DNA of 64,000 nucleotides from Chrysomallon squamiferum. Taxonomy: Eukaryota; Mollusca; Gastropoda; Neomphalida; Peltospiridae. The first letter of the stretch is position 1; every line of letters starts with the position of its first letter. The notes under the pieces are model-generated. The model made no database searches, was not told where the DNA came from, and was given only the letters and a program-made list of their open reading frames with translations. The DNA lies in contig CM022678.1 of assembly GCA_012295275.1 (NCBI GenBank), positions 2,766,281 through 2,830,280 of the forward strand. The letters are read 5' to 3'. Of the stretch, positions 32,283-45,500 are shown piece after piece. The translations under genes were made by a program, and so were the position numbers.

Positions 32283-35200
32283 TAACATGTTTGCATATAT
32301 TTCTAAAACAGATAGCTACACAAATAGATAAACTGACATACAAACACACACTAAACACACACTCACTCACACATACACACAGACTGACATGTTTGCATAT
32401 ATTTCTAAAACAGATAAACTTACACACACACACAAAAAAGACACTGGAACACACATTCACATGCGCACACATACATACTTCCAGTCATCACAGAATAACC
32501 TGACTCTTACCAGAGCCTAACTGTGGTATAGCAACCGACTCCAGCTTTTCTTTCTCCACTTCGTGCAAAATTCTCGTGTACAAGTTTTCCGTGTGATACT
32601 TCCATTCCTCAGCAGCAGATGCCTGCCTCATTCTCAAGACAATAGCTAAAAATATCACCTTGAAGTTCAGTCTGATTCCGCAGGTTCTGGTATCTAAACT
32701 GTAAACATTTCCGCTCTCCAGATCGGTGCAGCCATATTTCTCGATAACCTTGACGCCTAGGTCACTGTATTCAATACCTCCTCGACTACAAAGTGATTTT
32801 GTTACCATGCTAGCATTTGTCATTCCGTAGCCTTCCCCAGTGACTATCCCTTCTGCCTTCCCCTGTGTAGTGACAGCAAGGCCGTTACTATCATGTAATC
32901 TTTCTTGTTGAAGAACTGAGCCTGGGATCTGTGACGTCGCCCTTGCCCTGTGCACGTGATCAGTGTCAGACTGGGATCCGTTACTCGGTTTCTCTGTCGA
33001 CTCACTCGGTTTCTCTGAGTATGTCGACTCACTCGGATACTCTTTCTTGTTGAAGAACAGACGAGGTGGCTGAATATCTGGGACCTGCTGCGGTCAACTC
33101 CATACTCTGAGTATCTCGACTCACTCGGTTCCTCTGAGTATCTCGACTCACTCGGAGGATCAGGTTCCACTGTCAGACTGGGATCCTCTTGATACTCTAT
33201 CTCGGTTTCCTCTGAGTATCTCGACTCATACTCTGAGTATCTCGACTCACTCGGTTTCTCTGAGTATCTCGACTCACTCGGTTTCTCTGAGTATCTCGAC
33301 TCACTCGGATACTCTGAGTATCTCGACTCACTCGGATTCTCTGAGTATCTCGACTCACTCGGTTCCTCTGAGTATCTCGACTCACTCGGATACTGTCGAT
33401 AATTTGACTCTTTTACGTTGGGTGCCGTTGCCCTTCGGGGATATTGCGGTACAACTTCTGCTGTTATCTGTACCCTGACATCATCAGGTGACGCGCTTTT
33501 ATCAGGTACAGAATAATTCGAGGGCGATGCCTCTCCAGGTAGCAAGTATGTTCTAGCAGCAGATCTGTCACTAATCCAGTTTTGACAGGACCGTACAAAC
33601 CCAGCATGGACATCTTGTTTGAAACTGACGACAAAAACCTTTTTCAGGTATATGGGACTAAACTGAGTCAGCGACCATACCAGAGCCTCAGCAGCAATTC
33701 TCACAGGAGCACCTGCAGAACCTAGGGATTAAAAAAAAAAAAAAAAAAAAAACAATGTCTGTTAAATCTGTTTAAAGTTAAAAGTGTTAAAACAGTTTCT
33801 GACCTTGCAGTGTAAAAACACAATTATTTTGATGTCTTGAAATGAAAAAAAAAAAAAAAAAAAATCTGTTAGATGCACTTATATGTCATCAGATGCACTG
33901 TCACTAGTTTTTTACTTCTTTGCTCTGTGTTACAAGAATTACACACATAGATTACTCATCACACACACACACACACACACACACATACATACATACATAC
34001 ATACACACACATATGAAAAATAAACTACATACTACACTCTAGTCACATAAAAAAAAAAAAAAAATACTCCTCACATTCTAGAAAAGGCAAGGCCACAGAA
34101 TCACTTATACTCACAGAACTGCGAGTACTCACTGGTCACCATCCAGTCAAAAGCAAACTACTCACCAGATCCTAAGACCGGTATTGCCACTGAGTTCAGC
34201 CTGGCATTATCTGCTTCGGAAAAACTCTTCACGTACAGGTCTACTAAACTCCTTTTCCAACCTTCGATATCGTCAGCGTGAAACTGGTTCACAATAGCCA
34301 CAATCACGTTTGTGAAGTGGAGGCGAATGTTAGCGTGCTTGGTGTCAATGCAGTACACTCCACCTCTCTCTTGAGCACCATACATTGACTCTATGATATT
34401 TTGAAACTCGTCACTTTCCAATCCGGCATTTTGACAAAGAGACTTCATCACCTGGCCTCCGTAGCCAAACACTATTCCTTCGGCTTCCGTTTTTGTGATG
34501 TCGCCGTTGCAGCAAATGATGGCGAGGTTGTTGGGTAGTGTGAACGCTGTCCGTTCCACACCTGTGTGTCTTTGTTCGCCATGTATGGAGTTCTGTGTTG
34601 CAAAGTTAGATCTTTTGGTCGAGTGATAACCGGCAAAGTGTCATTATTAACACTGTTGCCGTCTATGGAATTGTCTTTACCACACTGAAAGTGATCACAG
34701 TTTGAGATAATTAAAATCTGGTGCTCTTTTATTTATAACATACATGATTTACTTGTTCATAAAGGTTTTCAAGAATGAATATGCATTTAATATTTCATAA
34801 ATGCAGTTAGTATTATTACTGGTAGTAGTGGTTGCAGTAGACTGAGTAGTAGTAGTAACGAATAAACACTTTAATAACAACAACAATGATAATAACAGTA
34901 ATAATAATAATAATAATAGTAACTGTAACAATAGCAATAACAATAAAAAATAATAATATAATGATGACGAAAAACAAAATAATAAGGATAACACCAGTAA
35001 TAAATAATAATAAAATAAACAATACATGTACCAAAAACAAAGTCAGATAAGAATACTATGAATAGTGTTTGTTAAAAGATATAAACCCTCATCAAGTAGT
35101 CCGCTGTCGAGAAAAGAATACGAAACATTCTGATTCATTCTTAACTTCAACCTTTGCGCTAGAACGTTCTGAAAGTTTAGCAGCACGTATAAAATAAAAA

Positions 35201-35353
35201 ATATGAATAAAAATAAATTTTCAGAAATAAAAATAAAAATATTAAATATTGAAAAATACTTCCGTAGTCTGCGCAAACGGAACATGCAGGTGTTTGAAAC
35301 AAATCTATTGCAAATCGGTTATTCTTACTTACCCCAAAATTACAACAGCTCAT
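31078..35353 (-). pseudogene. Gene E: broken two-macrodomain-RING copy, inverted relative of gene F
   Basis: Minus-strand exons: 35333-35353 (M-S-C-C-N-F-G), 34166-34684 (macrodomain 1, first half), 32511-33721 (second half, S-E-S-R-Y-S-E repeats, macrodomain 2 first half) and 31078-31997 (macrodomain 2 second half, linker, RING). Compared with gene F there is a one-base loss near 34,610-34,620. In the second macrodomain there are further frameshifts, and an internal deletion near 32,865-32,885 removes its G-D-V-T motif. The RING is complete (C-A-I-C ... C-G-H-T-F-C ... C-P-T-C), but the frame ends just after Q-P-Q-G-E at 31,078, so no DTC is encoded. What follows is a re-copy of a linker piece and then gene-B-like downstream DNA. 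A truncated RING protein could still be made from part of it. Confidence 0.8.
33110..33400 (-). repeat. S-E-S-R-Y-S-E coding repeat, expanded in gene E
   Basis: A 27-bp unit (P-S-E-S-R-Y-S-E-x) is present about nine times here, partly shortened. The matching place in gene F (50,047-50,145) has only about four. Confidence 0.85.
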
Positions 35354-35441
35354 AGTGTCTATATTTTCATAACTGTTTATGAAAATATTTAAAGGAAGTA
35401 CACAAAACATGTAATTCTATGCTACTTGAAGATTTCACTAC

Positions 35442-35451
35442 TTTCGGTTTC
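35442..35451. promoter_or_regulatory. ISRE-type site 88 bp upstream of the gene E start codon
   Basis: TTTCGGTTTC on the plus strand, which is GAAACCGAAA in the direction of gene E. Site and spacing are the same as in gene F. Confidence 0.6.
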
Positions 35452-36222
35452 GTTAAAATGGCTAGCTTTTCCTGTGACAATTCGTACTATACTATTATCT
35501 AATCGACTGATGTGATTTAAACATTTTGTAACGTTTCAATTATTTTATATTACCATTATTATTATTATTATTAGTAGTAGTAGTAGTAGTAATAGTAGTA
35601 GTAGTAGTAGTAGCAGTAGTCGTAGTGATAGTGGTGGTCAAAGCAGCAGCAGCACAGGATTTTTATTTATTTATCAATGAATCTTAAGCTAGATATTTGA
35701 TAACACATAAAAAGGAACGATCCCTTGACCAAACACATCTCATGCTTCTGTTTTCAACTGTAACAACTATTAACAACAACATAAACTCGGAGGAATATTT
35801 TAAGTAATGTGGAAGAAGACAAAAATATGTGAGAGGGTTTCGAATGGTCGGATTTATACGGATGCAAAGATTTCTTTCATACTACTACTATTACTACTAC
35901 TACTACTACTACTATTATTACTTTTACTACTACTGCTAATGATAATAATAATAATAATAAAATGTAATAATTATAAAATTAGTTTTATTATCAAAAAATA
36001 AAAAAGAAGACGTAATTATATAAATAGGTGTGTTGGGACGACAGTCAGAAAACAGAACGACAGGGTTCCCTAGAGTCCCCCATTTCATATCGGTGTCTTC
36101 TCCTCCGTAGGAATAAGTAGATAAACTGATACTAATAATCATAACTGAATTTATTATATCATGACAACCATTTTAGTAACGTAGCAGACATTTAGATAAC
36201 ACAAGTGTAACTATTGTAATAA

Positions 36223-36223
36223 G

Positions 36224-36262
<39 letters not shown>

Positions 36263-36463
36263 CTTTTTTAATTGTTTTGTAATGAACCGAAGTCGTAACT
36301 GTAGTCCGAATGTTTTTATTTAGCCTGCTAAATCTCTTTGTTATTAGAGAGTAAGTAAGCAACAAAAGAAAACAGTGGTTAACAAAAAAATTAGTGGTAC
36401 ACTCGAAGAGCCGGATTTCGACTTTCAGATGCCGATGAAAAATAATTAAAAATAAAAAAATAA

Positions 36464-36496
<33 letters not shown>

Positions 36497-36736
36497 TTTT
36501 AAAATCAAATAAAAAAATAAAAAATAAAAAATAAAAAAATAAAAAAATAACTACAATGAAAGCTAAACCGTATTTCTTCGAGAAATATTATTGTTATTAT
36601 TGGATAAGATATTAATTATTGTATTCATGCTAAATAACAGCCGAACAAACAATAACAAAGAGGTTTAGCAGGCTAAATACAAACATTCGGTCTACAGTTA
36701 CGACTTCGGTTCATTACAAAACAATTAAAACGCGCG

Positions 36737-36790
<54 letters not shown>
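36223..36790. repeat. Inversion junction with facing (TG)n(CG)n and (CG)n(CA)n tracts
   Basis: Bases about 36,223-36,349 in inverted orientation match about 36,650-36,785. Each arm carries an alternating purine-pyrimidine tract, prone to Z-DNA. The switch from the gene E module (minus) to the duplicated 5' module (plus) is at about 36,350. Confidence 0.75.
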
Positions 36791-36791
<1 letters not shown>

Positions 36792-37196
36792 TATTACAAT
36801 AGTTACGCTTGTGTTATCTAAATGTCTGCTACGTTACTAAAATGGTTGTCATGATATAATAAATTCAGTTATGATTATTAGTATCAATTTATCTAGTTAT
36901 TCCTACGGAGGAGAAGACACCGCTCTGAAATGGGGGACGCTCGGGAACCCTGTCGTTCTGTTTTCTGAATCCCGCCCCTATACATACATACATATGATTA
37001 AGTCTTTATAATAATAAAACTATACTTATTACATTTTATTATTATTATTATTATTATTCTACAAATTCCGCTGCTGTTACTACTACTACTAATAATAATA
37101 ATAATAAATAACTGTAACGATACAAAATGTTTAAATGAAACCAGTCGATTAGATAACAGTTGGTACGAATTGTTGCAGGAAGTTAGCTATTTTACC

Positions 37197-37206
37197 GAAA
37201 CCGAAA
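37197..37206. promoter_or_regulatory. ISRE-type GAAACCGAAA in a decayed 5' module
   Basis: Same motif and context as 23,321-23,330, and probably a relic for the same reason. Confidence 0.5.
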
Positions 37207-38426
37207 AAAGTTTGGTCGTTGCGAATGTGAACTAAATCAAATCTTTAAGTAGCATAGAATTACATGTTTTCTGTACTTCCTTTAAATATTTTCATAAACT
37301 CTACTGAAAGCATCGACAATACGAGCTGTCGTTGATATTATTGTGTAAGTAAGAATAACCGATTCCAATAGATTTGATTCAAATACCTGCATGTTCCGTT
37401 TGCGCAGACTTAGACAACGGAAGTATTTTTCAATATTTAATATTTGTCATTTTGAATAACTTTTATTTTTATTTCTGATAATTTATTTTGATTCATATTT
37501 TTAATTCTATACAAGCACTTTCTACCTCAAAGGTTGAAGTTAAGAATGAGGCAAAATGTGTATTGTGTTCTTTTCTCGTTAGCGGATTGCTTCACGAGGG
37601 TTGATATCTTTTAACACTATTCTGATCAGATTTTGTTTTTGGTAAACCTAATAATAGTTATAACAAAATAATTAAATTAAAAAAAATAAATACAAATAAA
37701 TAAATAAAACGTGATTATTGTTTATCATCTTATTTATTACTGTTGTTCTTATTGTTGTTTTTGTTTTTTCATCGTTATCATCATTATTATTGTTGTTGTT
37801 GTTGTTGCTATTAAAGTAATTATTCATTACCAGATACTATGCTGTGAAATGTATAAGACTGTCTTGCTAAAAACTGCTGATGAAAGAAGGGAATCATGTG
37901 ATTATGCCACGGAAAACAGAGTGCTGTTTGATGATAATAACTGATCCTGCCACATGAATATGAAGAAAAAAATCACAAATATATAAATTAATTAACAATT
38001 TAATTTTTTTTTTTTTATTACATTAAATAATACAATGTTCATTGTTTTTATATTTCCAACTTACAAACTCACCACACAATGTACAGTAACAAAAAAAACA
38101 AAAACAAAAAAAACCCTATTTATATTGCTTATAAGTGATACTGAATGATACATTAAAAAATGATGTCTGTTAACTGTCAAGATCTCTAAACTGATGAGAT
38201 TGAAAAGACATTTTTTTAATTATTTAAGAGATAAACACTTTAATATACAACTGAATTAGAAACTCACAGGAAAGAAAAACTAAAATGTGTTTTCAGTAGG
38301 TCTCAAGCATTATCTGTATTAATAGAGAAAGAAAACAACCTATTATAAAATCAAAAATAAGTTGAGGAAGAAGTAATAGCTTTTTACAGATCATTATATA
38401 GTAATTAGAATACTGATTTTACTAAC

Positions 38427-39755
38427 AAAGATCTCAACAGAATACTTAATAACTAGAGTAGCCGGACTAGATGATACTATATCAAAACTGGTGGATGGAG
38501 TATTAGAGAATAAAGAAATTACTAATGTTTTAACAAAAATAAATAATTTAAAGTCACCAGGAACAGATGGATACATTGCTGCATTCATGAAATTGTTTTG
38601 ATCTGATACCAAAATTTGTTTATCTTTTTTCTTCATTGCCAAATCCAACAGATTCTTTCTTTAAAAAATATCAGTTCATTTTGAAAAAAAAAAAGACCAA
38701 TAAAATAGCTAGAAAACTTTATTTCAGGATTATCAAAATGGTGGTTTAAGAGCAATAAATGTTAAGTCATTTTGTTATGCATGAACAAATAACATTGATC
38801 AAAAGTATGTCTTTTGAGTAACTGGTTTCAGTGAAGAGATTCAGTGACATTAGTTTTGGGGTCAAACTACAGTGAAGAAAAATTGCTGATAGGCACAAAT
38901 CCCTTTTGGAAAAATATATTACTTTACAGGGTCAAATTTTAAAGGAAAATGTGATGTGACAAGGGACAAGGCAATACTGATCACCTATTTGCTGTAATTC
39001 TGTTATTAAAACTGATAATAAATGTGTTATTGTAAGACATTGGCCAATAAAGGAATTTTATTTTTGAAATATCTGTTTGTTAATGCCACAGACTTATTTA
39101 TGATGAATTCTCTAAAAAAAATAACTTCAGAGTGGCTTGATGTCAGCAGTTAAAATACATAAATGCTTTTTACATACTGACCAGATAACATTACAAATTC
39201 TTGGAATTCCTAACTGTCTAGAAGAACTGCTTAAAAACAAAGGTGTGTAAAACAAATTCTGCAATGATTGGTTCATAGAAATAACTTCAAAACAAATACA
39301 AGTAAAATGGCACCATATTTTTGATGTAGAATTCTGTGACAATAGATAGAAAACCTGGCTATGGACACGGGGCTCACATACTTTCAGTACAAGATCTTGT
39401 TATATATCTTAACAACACATAAACATTTGGTATCGGATAAATGTGAATTTTGACATATGTTTAGTCAAGATATAAATCACATTGTTTTGGTTATGAATAC
39501 ATGTTCAGGCATTTTGGAACACTGTTATAAACTGGATATTTTTGAGAACAAAAGTGACACTTGAAATAACTGCACAAACAATAATTTTTGTCAACCCAAA
39601 TTATTCTGAAAAAGACAATATAATCAATTTAAATATTGTTAATTGCCAAGCATTTTAACTGGATTCCTAAATTTTTTGAACATGTATTAAATAAATATAT
39701 TTGTAAGATAACTAACAGAACAATTAAATTTGAAAAATAAAAAAAAAAAAAGGAA
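38427..39755 (+). mobile_element. L1/Tx1-like LINE remnant, second copy
   Basis: A near-identical duplicate of 24,560-25,910. It is therefore part of the block duplication and not an independent insertion. Confidence 0.65.
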
Positions 39756-39952
39756 TATTTGGACAAAATGATTATCATAAAATGTAAATAATGTCATAAC
39801 TGTTTAGGGTAGAAAATGCAAAAATATGCAAAGATGATTTGAAGAGTTCTGAATTTTAACACATTAATTAACTTTATATTTTGTTATATAAGCATATATT
39901 AGTCATACTACATATTATACACTATATTCTGTGGGAAGAAAAATACTTTATA

Positions 39953-40879
39953 TTATTTCAAATCATATTTTTGCATTAAACTAAGAAGAGCATCTGTCAT
40001 TTTCCCTAATCTGTCAAATATTTGTCTTCTTTCTTCTCTCTCTTCATTCTTCCTCTCTTCTTCTATCTTAAATCTATTTTGTTGTTCGGCCTGCAGCAGC
40101 TGAATTCTCATTCTTTCATTTTTCACTTCTTCTTTCCTAATTTCCAGCTCCTCCTGTCTCAATTTGAATTCATTTTCCATCCAAGTTGCTTCCGTATTAA
40201 CTTTTTTCTCCAGATGGGACAACATTAGTGCTGGTGTCTTTAGCTTCCTCAGCTTACCTGGAAAATAGAAAAGAAACAAATGTTCTTTGTTGTCAAACTT
40301 AATCAAATCTAGTATAGATTTAATATTGAAATGTGTGTAAATTAATCAGGAATTTGTTCCTGTCAGATAAACTGAACTGAATTAGATATGATCAGGTGCA
40401 CATCAAGCATCAGTGGGTTTCTTTTTTTTCTCATATATTTAGACATTTGAACAAAGCACCAAGAGATATTAACAATAGTGTTACTACAATGAAGAGTTCA
40501 TGTTGTCATGGCAACTGAATGAGTTTCTCTTTAGTTGTGTCTAATATTATGTGGTCATTTCTGTGTCTCTATGTCAGTTGTCATCTTTCACAGTTCATAA
40601 ACAGGGAGTTCCACCTCAAGCAATTGATATTATGAATTCCATTACTCTAACACATCATGCATATCACACACACACACACACACACCTGCACTAGTTTCTG
40701 CCATTGCCACAGGTGTTGGTGCCTCCTGAAGCATGCAGTCATCATCTGCGTCTTCGGGTGTCTTGTCAGCAGCTGGCAATGGATGCTTTTCTAGAGGTGG
40801 GTTCCTGAGTTGATCAAAGAGGACCTCGGGGTTTACTGCAGTGAGTTGCTCCTTCTGATGCTGCCCTGACTGGTACATG
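39953..40879 (-). CDS. C-terminal exons of an unrecognised coiled-coil protein, joined to gene G
   Basis: Two pieces on the minus strand splice in phase 1. From about 40,879 down to a GT donor at about 40,686 is a Pro/Glu/Asp-rich stretch (T-A-V-N-P-E-V-L-F-D-Q-L). The last exon, 39953-40257, is rich in Glu/Arg/Lys (L-R-Q-E-E-L-E-I-R-K-E-E-V) and ends M-Q-K-Y-D-L-K. The last exon forms an obvious coiled coil. The style resembles the C-termini of Myb/SANT- or MADF-type DNA-binding proteins, but no such domain is present, so I do not assign a function. Upstream it continues without a stop into the acidic repeats of gene G; the join is near 40,880. Confidence 0.5.
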
Positions 40880-42983
40880 TCTTTTCCTGAATTAGTGCAG
40901 TTTTCTCCTTTGTAAGAGTTGTCTTTTCCTGAATTAATGTTGTCTTCTTCGTGGTCACAGTTTTCTTTTTGTGAATTCATGTTATTTTCAGCTTATCGTC
41001 TTCTTTATCAGAATTGTCACACCTTGGTCATTTTTATCTTTTCGTGAATTAATGTTGTTTTCCTTTGTCAGAAATATCTTCTCCTTCATCATCATTTTCT
41101 TCTTCAGAAATATCTTCTATTTCATCATCATCTTCTCCTTTGTCATATTTCTTCTTTTTGGTCAGAATTGTCATCTTCTTTCTTATCTTTTCTTGAATTA
41201 ATGTTATTTTCTCTTTGGTAAGCATGATCTTCTTCTTGATCAGAATTATCATCTTCTTGGTCATTGTTATCTTTTCTTGAATTAATATTATTTTTCTTCT
41301 TGATAAAAATTATTTCTCCTTCATCATCATTTTTTCCTTTGTTAAATTATTTTCTCCTTAATATTATTTTCTCCTTTGTCAGAAATATCTTCTCCTTCAT
41401 TATAGTTGCCTTTTCCTTTGTTAGAATTATTTTCTCCTTCATCATTATTGTCTTCTCCTTTGTCAGAAATATCTTCTCCTTCATCGTAGTTGTCCTCTCC
41501 TTTGTTAGTATTAAAATTGCCTTTTTCTCCATCAACTTTGTATTGATCTAGGTAACTATGTGGTTGTCTGGTTGATTCAGTTTTGCTTTTTGGTCCACTT
41601 TCTGCTGTAAAATAATTCTCCAGTTGCTGGATTATCTCTCCATGGGTGTTTCCACCAGTTGAGACCACGAACACCTTAGAGAGACATTTTGTTCTGAATT
41701 TCAACAAAGCTGCTACAAGAGCTTCAGCAGCAAGAGATAAAGGAACTTCAGGAGTCCCTGTGAGTCAAAATAAATAAAAACATAAATAAATAAATACATA
41801 ATCTACATATCTCAGTGCAATCTAGCATATTTTTCAATATTTAATTTGTGTATGTATAATGTTATAATTCTCTTTTCAAATATTTGTGCAGTCAATATAC
41901 CATCATATTCACATTTGACTATTTACCAGATTACAAATATCATGAAACAGATTTTTCATTGTCAATAGTCACCAGATGTCACATTCACTGTCACATGAAC
42001 ATATAATATACTGTCACTAGTCATCAAACACATAATAAACTGTCACTAGTCATCAAACACATAATAAACTGTCACTAGTCATGAAACACATAATGAACTG
42101 TCGCCAAACACAATAGAATGTTACAAGCTAATTGTTAAGAATTATGTAACAATCATTTGAATATAGCTGTAAAGCTGATTACACTTACCAGAACCTAGGA
42201 CAGGCAGGGCAACTGACTCTAATCTTTCTTCATTTGCCGTATTTAAGATTTTTATGTACAGGCTTTCCATTTCATGTTTCCATTGATCTATGTTCTGTGC
42301 ATTTTTAATATTAAACACACCAGCCATAATTACTGTTTTGAATTTTAATTTGATGTGATGCTCTCGAGGTGAAAGGCAGCAAATATCTCCTGTCTCTAGA
42401 TATTTACTTTTATGTAGGCCAATGATAATTTTACTGAAGTCTGCAGGGTCAATCTGTGCAGAATCACAAAGTTGCTTGGTCACTGCGCCAGGTTTTGTCA
42501 AATCCCAGACTTGTCCAGTCACTATTCCATCAGCATCAGCTTGTGTGATGTCACCAATGTAGCAGGTGACATCTACTCCATTGTAAGTTGTGTATTCTTC
42601 CTTCTTGAACATTTCTGGACTTTCTAAAACACCAACAGAGTTGTCTTTTCCTCGGTAAAAATGATCTTCTGCTTCCTTAGTGTTGACTTCTTGATTAAAG
42701 TTACCTTTTCCCAAGATATTGGCTCCTTTTGTGTCAACTTTGTGTTTATCTAGGTAACTGTGTGGTTGTCTGGTTGATTCAGTTTTACTTTTTGGTCCAC
42801 TTTCTGCTGTAAAATAATTCTCCAGTTGCTTGATTATCTCTCCATGGGTATTTCCACCAGTTGAGACCACGAACACCTTAGAGAGACATTTTGTTCTGAA
42901 TTTCAACAAAGCTGCTACAAGAGCTTCAGCAGCAGCAGACAAAGGAACTTCAGGAGATCCTGTGAGTCAAATAAATAAAAACA

Positions 42984-43017
<34 letters not shown>

Positions 43018-44928
43018 GTGTATGTATAATTTATAATTCTCTTTTCAAATATTTGTGCAGTCAATGTCCATCATCTTTGACTTTTACCAGATTACAAATA
43101 TAATTTTTTCATTGTCAATAGTCACTAGATGTCACATTCACATTTTAAATAAATATTTCACTTCATTTCTACCAGTCATATTTCTAATAAACTGTCACCA
43201 GTCACCAGTCATCAAACACATAATAAACTGTCACCAGTCACCAATCAACAAATAAGATAATAAATTATCATGAAAACAAAAGATTAAACACATTTAAACT
43301 TTCACTATCACTAGTCATCATGCCAGTCAACAAACACATAATGAACTGTCACCAAACACAGTAGAATGTTACAAGCTAATTGTTAAGACTTATATAACAA
43401 TCATTTGAATATAGCTGTAAAGCTGATTATACTTACCACAACCTAGGAGAGGCAGAGCAACTGACTCTAATCTTTCATCATTTGCCTTATTTAAAACTTT
43501 TATGTACAGATTTTCCATTTGATGTTTCCATTGACTTTTAGTCCATGCATCCTTAAAGTGTAAGACACCAGCCATAATTACTGTTTTGAATTTCAGTCTG
43601 ATGTGATGCTCTCGAGGTGAAAGGCAGCAAGTATCTCCTCTATCTAGATGTTTATTTTTATGTAGGCCAATGATAATTTTACTGAAGTCTTGAGGGGGAA
43701 TCTGTGCAGAAGCACAAAGTGCCTCTGTCACCAAACCAGGTTTTGTCAAATCCCAGCCTTGTCCAGTCACTATTCCATCAGCAGCAGCTTGTGTGATGTC
43801 GCCAATGTAGCAGACGACATTCACTCCATTGTTAGTTGTGTATTCTTCCTTCTTGAACATTGCTGGACTTTCTAAAACACAGACAGGATTCAAACAGAAA
43901 TTTAAAATCACAGAATTATTAATAATATAGATGGTTTTTTTTCAATAACATTATGCTTAAAGAAATACTAAAAAATAAATAAAGAACAAATAATAAATGA
44001 GGAAAAAAAAAAAAATAAAGGAAAAGAATCCCAGGGATTTTTTTACATTGATAAATAAATAAGCAAACAAACAATCAAACAACTGAAGAAACAATAAAAA
44101 AATATTTAAAAAAAATAATAAATAAATAAATAAATAAGTAAAAAAATATGTTAATAACAAAATAAATAAAATACTATGTAAATAAGGAAATAATAATAAT
44201 AATAATAATAATATATATATATATACATATATATCTCAGTTAAATAAACAAACAAACAAAAATTTCAATTCTACCACTTCTCTGCATTTACAGCAATGTG
44301 GAGTAATTTACACTAAATTTGTTCAAGCATCAGAAACAATGAGTCTAAATTCCATTGTACAGGCTATGATGTCACAACTGCACTAGTTAGGGGTAAGTAT
44401 ACTTTTTATGTGATGTTCCCAAATACAGAAATACTGATTTGAAAATGTAAACAATTTTTGGAAATTTATTCATTCATATCACAACAAGTACAATTCAATA
44501 TTCATTAAATACCAACAAAATATTTCCTTGATTTTTTTCTCATGCTCCTGATCAAAATGTCTCCTAGCTCTTACCAAAGAGAGTGACCTGATCAACTGGT
44601 GTCCATTTCTTGAATCACTCATGTTTGAGATATCACAAAATATTCATTCTTGTATCTTCATCTCAAAAATTATTAAATTCAGGTATTGATAACAAAATGA
44701 GGACACACTTTTGGAGAAAAAAAAAAGTTTAACAAATTTTCTCTGTGAATTTTGAGATACTTAACCACTTTGTGCCATATTCTGTCGATGGTGCTGTTGT
44801 TGTTGACGATGACGATGATGATGTTTTCCTTCAGGCTGTTGATGATAATGTTGCTGATGGGAACATTCTCTGTTGGTTGTCTTTTCTGATGTAGTGCCTC
44901 TTCGAGTTTCTTCTCCTGAATTTCCTGT
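40880..44928 (-). pseudogene. Gene G: gene C paralogue with two intact macrodomain exons but a broken third
   Basis: Minus-strand exons: candidate His/Gln-rich 44766-44928; 43437-43871 (intact macrodomain 1 first half); 42189-42959 (second half, linker, and macrodomain 2 first half with G-D-I-T-Q-A-D-A-D-G-I-V ... A-L-P-V-L-G-S-G); then from 41757 downward macrodomain 2 second half and acidic repeats. In that last exon the frame breaks several times between about 41,345 and 40,980. RING and DTC are absent; the repeats instead run into the coiled-coil exons at 40,880. The first three exons are clean, so a truncated macrodomain protein is possible. Confidence 0.72.
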
Positions 44929-44959
44929 CTGATATTAACAAAATGAAGATAAAGAGTAG

Positions 44960-45500
44960 TAATAGTGGTAATTATAGTAATAGTAGTAGTAATAATAATA
45001 GTAATAGTAGATTCCAGTAATATAAATGTAATAATTATGTAGTAGTAATAGTAGCAGTTTATTGTAGGTACTGATTCCAATAGCTGAGAATAATTGTTTA
45101 TAGTAATTCTAACAGTAGTATAGTAGCAGTTTATTGTTATAATAATAGCTGTAGTTTATAGTAGTAGTTATAGTAGCAGTAGTTTATAGTAGTAGTTATA
45201 GTAGCAGTAGTTTATAGTAATTCTAACAGTAGCAGTAGTTTATAGTAGTAGTAATTCTTACAGTAGCAGTAGTTTATATTAGTAGTAAGAGTTGCAGTAG
45301 TTTATAGTAGTTCTAACAGTAACAGTAGTTTATAGTAGTAGTAACAGTAGCAGTAGTTTATAGTAGTAGTAATAGTAGCAGTAGTTTATAGTAGTAGTAA
45401 TAGTTATAGTAGCAGTAGTTTATAGTAGTAGTAATAGTAGCAGTAGTTTATATTAGTAGTAATAGTTATAGTAGCAGTAGTTTATAGTAATAGTAATAAT
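44960..45500. repeat. 28-bp minisatellite, third copy
   Basis: AGTAGTAATAGTAGCAGTAGTTTATAGT-type units in the same orientation as the 20.6-kb array. The 19.1-23.0 kb and 43.4-47.1 kb blocks are direct duplicates offset by about 24.2 kb. Confidence 0.85.

Larger units (their letters stand above)
36351..40101. repeat. Second copy of the 3.75-kb segmental duplication
   Basis: A direct copy of 22,476-26,235 with few differences, including GAAACCGAAA at 37,197-37,206, a decayed first exon with ACG in place of ATG, and the LINE remnant. It runs into the intact coiled-coil exon at its right end. Confidence 0.85.

Noticed and set aside
44575-44636. Possible start exon M-S-D-S-R-N-G-H-Q-L-I before the gene G macrodomain (copies near 20,250 and 27,250)
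   Set aside because: Its donor leaves phase 0 whereas the next exon needs phase 1, and the alternative frame has stops in two of three copies.
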